A stretch of 8,180 nucleotides of DNA. Source: Candidatus Dadabacteria bacterium. Its GTDB lineage: Bacteria; Desulfobacterota_D; UBA1144; Nemesobacterales; UBA2774. A program made the translations under genes and the position numbers. The first letter of the stretch is position 1. The number at the start of each line of letters is the position of its first letter. The notes beneath the pieces are model-generated. The model was given only the letters and a program-made list of their open reading frames with translations, did no database searches and had not been told where the DNA came from. Location of the stretch: assembly GCA_020054175.1 (NCBI GenBank), contig JAGVLR010000096.1, positions 1 through 8,180 on the forward strand. The letters are read 5' to 3'. Positions 6,182 to 8,180 of the stretch are shown here, in pieces.

Positions 6182-7472
6182 CGTGATTCGGCTCCCCCGG
6201 AACCTCCTCGATCGTTGCATTTTCTATAATAAAATCAATGACTTTTTGCTCTACCAGGTTCGCGCGGAGGCCGTCGAGGAGGTCGTTCTGGCGGTAGATT
6301 TCGCGCACCTGTTCGAGGCTCACATTATACCCCGCCGCAACCTCCGAAAGGCCCTTGTCGATGTCGTCCTCGGTCACCACTATCGACTCCTTCTTCGCTA
6401 TCTCGGCGAGGAGTATCGAAGCCCGGACATTCTTGTCCGCGCGCTCCTCTATAACCGCCATGGCCTCGGCCCCCAGGGCCGACGCCGGGATGCCCCTCTG
6501 CTGAAGCCCCTGGGCCATGTTCCGGGCGAGCCGGGTTATTTCTTCGTTCACGAGGCTTCGGGGAGCCTCGACCGTATTCTTTTCTACAAGCGCCTCGACG
6601 GCGGCCTGCTTAATCTTGTTTTTCGACTGCTGTTCCGTCTGCGACTTAATATCTTCCTTCACCTGCGCCTTAAGCGCCTCGGCGCTCTCCTGCCCCACTT
6701 CCTTCGCAAGCTCGTCCGTCAGCTCGGGGATAATCCTCTCCTGAACGTCCGTCAACCTGAACTTGTAGTGAACAGTCTTCCCCGCCGCTTCCTTAATCTG
6801 AAAATCTTCCCCGTAGGCGACGTCGAATTCCTTCTCCTCGCCCTTCTTCATCCCGACGACGTTGGCCTCGAACTCGGGAATAACCCTGTCCTCGCCGACG
6901 ACGAACCTGAGGCCCTCACGCTTTAAGTCCTTGACCGGCTCATCGCCGATGAACCCTTCGAAGTCGACGATTGCTACGTCGCCCTTTTGGGCCGCGTGCT
7001 CGCCCTCGTAGGCCTTAACCTCGGCCCTGTGCTCGAGGAAATGCCCGATCGTATGCTCGACGTCGTGGTCGGTTATCTCCGACACCTCTTTCTTAAGAGG
7101 GAGGCCCTTGTACTCGCTGAGCTCCACCTCGGGCAGAACGTCAAAGACTGCCGAATACTCGAAGTCCTTATCGAGCTCGAAAGGGTCAGGCGGGTTGATC
7201 TCCGGCCTGCTTATCGGATGCGCCGACACTTCCTTGAGCGCCTCTTCGAGCGAGCCCGTCACAAGCCTGGTCGCCGTCTCGCCCAGTATTTCCTTCCTGA
7301 ACATAGATTCCACAACACTCGCCGGGGCCTTTCCCGGGCGAAAACCCTTTATTTTCGAGTTCTTGCTTATCTCGCCGAATACCTCGGCGCGCTTTTCCTT
7401 GACCACTTCGGCCGGGATCACGACGTCCACTTTTTTCTGCGTCGCGCTTAAATTTTCAAGGCTGACTTTCAT
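6168..7472 (-). CDS. tig: Trigger factor, ribosome-associated chaperone and peptidyl-prolyl isomerase
   Basis: Trigger factor binds near the ribosomal exit tunnel and holds and folds nascent chains. The protein has 434 residues, the normal length. The N-terminal ribosome-binding domain (about 1-115) carries the signature GFRPGKAP at 43-50, equivalent to GFRKGKVP of E. coli. The FKBP-type isomerase domain is about 150-245 (GDVAIVDFEGFIGDEPV, with GEDRVIPEFEANVVGMKKGEEKEF further on). The long helical C-terminal chaperone domain is about 246-420, ending in a charged tail. The ATG at 7472 is supported by GAGGT 8 nt upstream. It is first in the cluster; clpP follows after 23 nt. The tig 3' end contains the -35 element of the likely clpP promoter. 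Confidence 0.98.
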   Translation of the reverse strand: MKVSLENLSATQKKVDVVIPAEVVKEKRAEVFGEISKNSKIKGFRPGKAPASVVESMFRKEILGETATRLVTGSLEEALKEVSAHPISRPEINPPDPFELDKDFEYSAVFDVLPEVELSEYKGLPLKKEVSEITDHDVEHTIGHFLEHRAEVKAYEGEHAAQKGDVAIVDFEGFIGDEPVKDLKREGLRFVVGEDRVIPEFEANVVGMKKGEEKEFDVAYGEDFQIKEAAGKTVHYKFRLTDVQERIIPELTDELAKEVGQESAEALKAQVKEDIKSQTEQQSKNKIKQAAVEALVEKNTVEAPRSLVNEEITRLARNMAQGLQQRGIPASALGAEAMAVIEERADKNVRASILLAEIAKKESIVVTEDDIDKGLSEVAAGYNVSLEQVREIYRQNDLLDGLRANLVEQKVIDFIIENATIEEVPGEPNHVDNK

Positions 7473-7480
7473 CTGACTCT

Positions 7481-7485
7481 ACCTC
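7481..7485 (-). promoter_or_regulatory. Ribosome binding site of tig
   Basis: GAGGT on the minus strand, 8 nt before the ATG at 7472; it fixes the start. Confidence 0.8.
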
Positions 7486-7500
7486 GCTCATTCTCGGGAA

Positions 7501-7576
7501 TAATTTATACAATATTTATAAGCCCTTATATTGTAATTAAAAGTTTGTAATTATACCCGGAATTTGAGAGTGTAAA
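7501..7576 (-). promoter_or_regulatory. AT-rich leader with possible tig promoter
   Basis: The stretch is markedly AT-rich compared with its surroundings and is the only place a tig promoter could sit close to the gene. A TATAAT hexamer on the minus strand (7555-7550) has a TTTACA upstream (7576-7571), but the 15-nt spacer is short. Further TATAAA-like hexamers lie nearer the gene without a good -35. A promoter here is likely; the exact elements are uncertain. Confidence 0.4.
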
Positions 7577-7677
7577 TAACCCGCCCCCAGGAGCGTGATA
7601 GTTATGATGCAGGTATAGGCAGAGAGGGTTCAGAAACTTGTGGAGAACCTTCGGCTCAGCTCCATATTATCCCCCCT

Positions 7678-7693
7678 CCCCTTGGAGAAGGGG
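7678..7693. repeat. CCCCTT-GGAG-AAGGGG hairpin
   Basis: A perfect 6-bp stem with a 4-nt loop inside a CCCCCCTCCCC...GGGGG context. About 75 bp further on, the sequence GGTGGGGGTTACCTT matches the ending of the element at 1208-1256 (GGTGAGGGGTTACCTT), so this seems to be the same repeat family carrying an internal insertion. Confidence 0.6.
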
Positions 7694-7785
7694 GCTTGCC
7701 GCGGCGCTTGTCGGGTCGTAGCACTGCGAAGCCTGATAGCCAGCGGCGAAGCCGGAAGGACTAAGGTGGGGGTTACCTTCAACCT

Positions 7786-7824
7786 GTCATTGCGAGGGAG
7801 CGCCTTCCGCGACCGCGGCAATCC
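7786..7824. repeat. GTCATTGCGAG-type palindromic repeat
   Basis: Starts GTCATTGCGAGGGAGCG and ends CGACCGCGGCAATCC; the ATTGC...GCAAT ends are complementary. This is the repeat type GTCATTGCGAG...GCAATCC found between genes in many unrelated bacteria, including the Rickettsia palindromic elements. A single copy is visible here. Confidence 0.65.
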
Positions 7825-7862
7825 TCTTTAATCCGTCACCACTGCCACCCAGCGTCTATGCT

Positions 7863-7895
7863 GTCATTCCCAACGGTTCCGAGCGAGCGAGGAAT
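7863..7895. repeat. GTCATTCC box, right-hand copy
   Basis: Same 33-nt box as at 917 and 962, differing from the 917 copy only at AACGG versus AACAA. It has the same plus orientation as the left-island copies, so it forms a direct repeat flanking the whole tig-clpP-clpX-lon block. Confidence 0.8.
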
Positions 7896-8053
7896 CAGGG
7901 CCCAACGTGAATTCTCAATGTTTGTCATTCCCCGCTATAGAATCACGAACCCCGCTACGAATCACATATTATTGCAAGCTGCGGGAGCAGCGAAGCAATA
8001 CACTTCCGGGACGTAAAAATTGGCGTTAAAAAAATCGAGTGGATAAGCGTTAA

Positions 8054-8088
8054 AAATCTTATCAGGGGCTGGGGTGGGTATAAGATTT
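8054..8088. repeat. 9-bp inverted repeat with G-rich loop
   Basis: AAATCTTAT (8054-8062) and ATAAGATTT (8080-8088) pair perfectly around a 17-nt loop holding three G-runs (GGGG, GGGG, GGG). Just upstream, GCGTTAAAAA occurs twice in direct orientation (8023 and 8047). No T-run follows, so it does not look like an intrinsic terminator. Function unknown. Confidence 0.55.
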
Positions 8089-8111
8089 AGTGAAGACACG
8101 ATGATTTTTAG

Positions 8112-8178
8112 GCGGACAGTGTCCGCTGACTTTCGAAGTAGCAGCAGTCTTGCTATTACCACCTGACGCACTTCCAGT
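8112..8178. repeat. B box, right-hand copy (GCGGAC-AGT-GTCCGC)
   Basis: A perfect 6-bp inverted repeat (8112-8117 with 8121-8126), then TTCGAAGTAGCAGC, a small AGCA-GTCT-TGCT hairpin, and ACCACCT...CGCACTTCCA, all shared with the copies at 805 and 1132. Here no A hairpin precedes it, showing that the B box also occurs on its own. It runs to the window edge. Confidence 0.75.
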
Positions 8179-8180
8179 GA

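Larger units (their letters stand above)
7577..8180. other. Right-hand gene-free repeat island upstream of tig
   Basis: About 600 bp with no credible gene; the short open frames have no family features or ribosome binding sites and overlap repeats. It contains a CCCCTT-GGAG-AAGGGG hairpin (7678-7693), a GTCATTGCGAG-type repeat (7786-7824), a GTCATTCC box (7863-7895) and another GTCATTCC start near 7923, a hairpin with a G-rich loop (8054-8088), and a B box (8112-8178). Several families are shared with the left island. Confidence 0.8.

Noticed and set aside
7591..7660. Possible tRNA upstream of tig
   Set aside because: No acceptor stem, anticodon arm or GGTTCRA T-loop can be assembled on either strand.
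8063..8079. G-quadruplex in the hairpin loop
   Set aside because: Only three G-runs are present, so a standard four-run intramolecular quadruplex cannot form.
7962..8171. Minus-strand open frame of 69 codons at the right edge
   Set aside because: It starts within a B box and runs across the G-rich hairpin; no ribosome binding site or homology is evident.

Overview
This window is chromosomal DNA of roughly 55% GC from a Gram-negative-type bacterium. Its core is the classic cytoplasmic protein quality-control cluster, read leftwards on the minus strand in the order tig - clpP - clpX - lon (7472 down to 1815). At the left edge, on the plus strand, is the 3' part of a choloylglycine hydrolase / penicillin V acylase-like Ntn-hydrolase gene that converges on lon. 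Gene order and protein features fit a Desulfobacterota/'Deltaproteobacteria'-like or related candidate-phylum lineage. The dense intergenic palindromes resemble those of environmental genomes, but the taxonomic placement is an inference of low certainty.

Layout. 3-668: partial acylase (+). 669-1752: about 1.1 kb without a credible gene, packed with dispersed palindromic repeats of at least four families, including a composite module that occurs twice. 1753-1786: strong intrinsic terminator for lon. 1815-4239: lon, with its reading frame broken by one base at a run of nine A (coding strand). 4271-5548: clpX, with a GTG start overlapping the clpP stop by 4 nt. 5545-6144: clpP. 6168-7472: tig. 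7486-8180: a second gene-free repeat island sharing repeat families with the first.

How the genes work together. Trigger factor folds nascent chains at the ribosome exit. ClpX unfolds tagged or native substrates and feeds them to the ClpP serine protease. Lon is an independent AAA+ protease for misfolded and regulatory proteins. Spacing is tight (23 nt, 4-nt overlap, 31 nt), so one transcript ending at the terminator after lon is likely. A near-consensus sigma70-type promoter (TTGACA, 17-nt spacer, TATACT) straddles the tig stop codon. Its predicted start lies only about 2 nt before the clpP ATG, which would give a nearly leaderless clpP-clpX-lon mRNA.

I found no undescribed multi-gene system. 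The observations most worth a second look are the lon frameshift at the A9 tract, the nearly leaderless clpP promoter, and the composite repeat modules in the two islands flanking the operon.
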